From: an uncultured Devosia sp.
Lineage (GTDB): Bacteria; Pseudomonadota; Alphaproteobacteria; Rhizobiales; Devosiaceae
Assembly (NCBI GenBank): GCA_946481445.1
Contig: CAMLOA010000067.1
Location: 1 to 7,977 of the forward strand
DNA: 7,977 nt
Direction of reading: 5' to 3'
Part shown: piece after piece, positions 6,287-7,977 of the stretch
Position numbering within the stretch: position 1 is the first letter of the stretch
Layout: the number at the start of each line of letters is the position of its first letter
The notes under the pieces: model-generated
The model's input: only the letters and a program-made list of their open reading frames with translations
Told to the model about the DNA's origin: nothing
Database searches by the model: none
Program-made: the position numbers and the translations under genes

Positions 6287-7219
6287 ATGTCGGAAACCAA
6301 CCCCCCGGGAACTGTCGCCGATGCCCAGCGCGACAACTGGCTGGACCGCTTCGCGCCAGACTGGGTGAAACCCTATGGCCGGCTGGCGCGCTGGGACCGC
6401 CCGATCGGCTTCTGGCTGCTGTTCTGGCCCTGCGCCTGGGGACTGGCGCTGGCGGCGGTGAACCAGCCCGAACTGGGCTTTGACTGGATCGCGGCCGTTC
6501 TGATGTTCATCGGCGCCGTGCTGATGCGCGGCGCCGGCTGCACCTTCAACGATATCGTGGACCGCGACATCGACATGAAGGTGGCGCGCACGCGGCTGCG
6601 GCCGATTCCGTCCGGCGCGGTCACGGCGCGCGATGCGCTGGCCTTTCTCGTGGCACAGGCGCTGCTGGCCTCGGTGGTTTTATTCCAGTTCAACCGCTTT
6701 ACCGTCTGGGCCGGGGTGGCCTCGCTGGTGCTGGTGGCGATCTATCCGTTCATGAAGCGCATCACCTGGTGGCCGCAGGCCTTTCTCGGCCTCGCCTTCT
6801 CCTATGGCGCCCTGGTGGGATGGAGCAGCCAGACCGCCGGCATCGCTCTGCCCGCCATGCTGCTTTATCTGGGCACCATTCTCTGGGTCATCGCCTATGA
6901 CACCATCTATGCGCTGCAGGACGTGGAGGACGATGCGCTGATCGGCGTCAAATCCACTGCCCGCCTATTCGGTCCGCGCGTCAGGCTCATCGTCGGCGGC
7001 ATCTATGCCATGGCCTATATACTGTGGCTGGCAGCAGCCACAGTTGCAGGCGCCGGGATCGTCTTTGCCGTGCTGTCGCTAGTGGCGGCAGCGCTGCTGG
7101 CCTGGCAGGTGCAGACGCTTGACCCGGACAATCCCGATAATGCGCTCACCCGTTTCAAGAACAACCACTATGTGGGCATCGCGCTGACGCTGGCCCTGCT
7201 TGCGGACTGGGTCTGGTAG
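6287..7219 (+). CDS. ubiA: 4-hydroxybenzoate polyprenyltransferase
   Basis: This inner-membrane enzyme attaches the polyprenyl tail to 4-hydroxybenzoate, an early committed step of ubiquinone synthesis. In this bacterial group the tail is usually decaprenyl (Q10), though the sequence does not show it. The 310-residue protein has the two aspartate-rich magnesium-diphosphate motifs of the UbiA superfamily: NDIVDRDID (88-96) and, in YDTIYALQDVEDDALIGVKS (204-223), D205, D212 and D215/D216. The substrate-contact stretch RPIGFWLLFWP lies at 38-48 and TRLRPIPSG at 102-110. About nine hydrophobic segments span the rest. The start at 6287 has AAGGG at 6272-6276, ten bases upstream, and gives a normal 40-residue lead-in. 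It is divergent from rsmE, and its stop directly abuts the end of the opposing small gene. Confidence 0.97.
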   Translation: MSETNPPGTVADAQRDNWLDRFAPDWVKPYGRLARWDRPIGFWLLFWPCAWGLALAAVNQPELGFDWIAAVLMFIGAVLMRGAGCTFNDIVDRDIDMKVARTRLRPIPSGAVTARDALAFLVAQALLASVVLFQFNRFTVWAGVASLVLVAIYPFMKRITWWPQAFLGLAFSYGALVGWSSQTAGIALPAMLLYLGTILWVIAYDTIYALQDVEDDALIGVKSTARLFGPRVRLIVGGIYAMAYILWLAAATVAGAGIVFAVLSLVAAALLAWQVQTLDPDNPDNALTRFKNNHYVGIALTLALLADWVW

Positions 7220-7426
7220 TCAGAGACAGGTCGGGCCCCGCTCCAGCCTTTGCTCGGCCAGCGCGGTGGCGAAATGGGCGACGTTGCGGTCTGCGGCCAG
7301 GCCACTCGCCAACGCGTAGGATGACCTTTGGGCGACCGCCCGGTCATACTTCTTCTGGTCGCGCAGCGCGAAGTAGATGACGCCGCAGGCAATATAGGTG
7401 GCAGTTGCCAGTGTGTGATAGTCCAT
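7220..7426 (-). CDS. Hypothetical small single-helix membrane protein
   Basis: This 68-residue protein is of unknown function. Residues 5-21 (TLATATYIACGVIYFAL) form one likely transmembrane helix. A charged, mostly helical cytosolic part follows, with RDQKKYDRAVAQR (22-34) and HFATALAEQRLERG (51-64). The ATG at 7426 is preferred because AGGGGG at 7432-7437 lies five bases upstream. A GTG at 7447 would add seven residues (MARQGVS) but has no clear ribosome site and falls inside a hairpin. It converges on ubiA with no intergenic base, and the DUF6101-like gene lies upstream on the same strand across 169 bp. The hydrophobic helix, ribosome site and sensible codon use support it being real, but there is no homology evidence. 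Confidence 0.65.
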   Translation of the reverse strand: MDYHTLATATYIACGVIYFALRDQKKYDRAVAQRSSYALASGLAADRNVAHFATALAEQRLERGPTCL

Positions 7427-7437
7427 GGATACCCCCT

Positions 7438-7460
7438 GTCGCGCCACCCTAGCGCGCGAC
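7438..7460 (-). promoter_or_regulatory. Leader hairpin next to the ribosome site of the small membrane protein gene
   Basis: GTCGCGC (7438-7444) and GCGCGAC (7454-7460) form a perfect 7-bp stem with a 9-base loop. On the minus-strand transcript it ends directly before the AGGGGG ribosome site at 7432-7437. It could affect translation or mRNA stability. A GC-rich stem of this size can also arise by chance. Confidence 0.35.
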
Positions 7461-7495
7461 CCGCCTGGGTCCAGCCCTGCCCGGTCTTTACCCTA

Positions 7496-7516
7496 CCCGG
7501 TAGCATTAATGCCGGG
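7496..7516. repeat. Nested palindrome around GCATTAATGC
   Basis: A perfect 10-bp palindrome, GCATTAATGC (7503-7512), is flanked by CCCG (7496-7499) and CGGG (7513-7516), with three extra bases (GTA) on the left side only. It lies in the 169-bp gap between the two minus-strand genes. It may be a protein-binding site near the promoter of the small gene. A loose promoter (TTGAAC at 7523-7528, TGCTAC at 7500-7505, minus strand) overlaps it. No U run follows, so I do not call it a terminator. Confidence 0.35.
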
Positions 7517-7595
7517 CCTTTGGTTCAAAACGCCGAAAGGGCCGACCGCACCACCGGCCAACCCTTCAGACGTGCTTTGGAGGAGCAGAAACCGA

Positions 7596-7977
7596 TTACG
7601 CGTCCGGGTGGCCCGGCTGGCGGCGATTGAGGAAGCGGGGGCGGCGGTTGGCTTCGGCGGCCAGTTTGCGGCGGGAGGCCGAATTGCCGACCATGACGCC
7701 ATCGACCTGCTGGCTATAGGGCATGTACTGGCCGTCGCCGGCCTTGATGAACAGCGGCAGGCGGAGCTTCTTGCCCCAGTTTTGCCATTCGGCGACGACG
7801 GAATGGTTGCCCTCTTCCTCGAACACCCGGTAGTTGAGCTCGCTGTCGGAATGCACCAGTTCGATCGAGCTGGTCAGTACGCCATCCTCCGAGATCGCGG
7901 TGGCCACGGCCACGCCGATGAATTCGGTCACCGGCACCTTGACCTTGATGGCCACGCCGCTCTGCTCGAGCATGCGT
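7596..7977 (-). CDS. DUF6101-like protein, C-terminal part (cut by right edge)
   Basis: These are the last 126 or so residues of a protein whose 5' end lies beyond the window; the frame stays open at the edge. The visible part runs VKVPVTEFIGVAVATAI, then SIELVHSDSELNYRVFEEEG, VVAEWQNWGKKLRLPLFI and a basic tail (SRRKLAAEANRRPRFLNRRQ). This order matches what I recall of the DUF6101 family of Hyphomicrobiales: a 'P..F.GVA' strand, an 'L.H.D..L' strand, 'VAEW..W...L.LPL', then an arginine-rich end. The function of that family is unknown. An ATG at 7973 exists, but family proteins have a longer N-terminus, so it is probably internal. In rhizobia I recall this family next to ubiA, which agrees with the position here. 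Confidence 0.75.
   Translation of the reverse strand, partial: RMLEQSGVAIKVKVPVTEFIGVAVATAISEDGVLTSSIELVHSDSELNYRVFEEEGNHSVVAEWQNWGKKLRLPLFIKAGDGQYMPYSQQVDGVMVGNSASRRKLAAEANRRPRFLNRRQPGHPDA

Noticed and set aside
1..7977. CRISPR arrays, tRNA or rRNA genes, insertion sequences, phage genes, toxin-antitoxin pairs
   Set aside because: I looked for repeats with regular spacing, cloverleaf-like segments and transposase or integrase motifs on both strands and saw none.

Overview
The window looks like a chromosomal housekeeping stretch of a high-GC alphaproteobacterium, most likely of the order Hyphomicrobiales and perhaps a Devosia-like genus. This rests on the protein character (plant-type GshA, a DUF6101-like protein, the UbiA type), on strongly GC-biased third codon positions, and on a gene neighbourhood (purD, gshA, rsmE, ubiA and a DUF6101-like gene close together) that I recall from rhizobial genomes. 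No database search was possible. I see no tRNA, rRNA, CRISPR array, transposase or phage gene.

Left part (1-2027, minus strand): the N-terminal 188 codons of a patatin-like phospholipase run off the left edge. Upstream of it lies purD (glycinamide ribonucleotide synthetase), read in the same direction. The 187 bp between them is open in the patatin frame and has coding-like base composition, so it may be an N-terminal extension or a gene remnant.

Middle part (2028-3842, plus strand): a 127-bp divergent spacer separates purD from an ECF-type sigma factor gene. That gene overlaps by ATGA a gene for a four-helix membrane protein, a candidate non-canonical sigma regulator, and a GC-rich hairpin follows. 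Next comes a small, possibly exported protein resembling the DUF3828 group.

Middle-right part (3864-6045, minus strand): rsmE (16S rRNA m3U1498 methyltransferase) is followed by gshA (glutamate-cysteine ligase). The 70-bp junction holds a 7-bp-stem hairpin and a possible gshA promoter.

Right part (6046-7977): a 241-bp intergenic region holds a G/C-tract repeat element (two similar hairpins flanking a larger inverted repeat) and a separate 9-bp perfect inverted repeat upstream of ubiA (plus strand). ubiA meets, end to end with no gap, a 68-residue single-helix protein gene on the minus strand. A DUF6101-like gene on the minus strand is cut by the right edge.

Most genes are independent housekeeping functions: purines, glutathione, rRNA modification and ubiquinone. 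The part that looks like a system is the sigma factor/membrane protein pair, with the exported protein as a possible but unproven neighbour in function. I found no clear evidence of a dramatic new system; the findings are modest leads.
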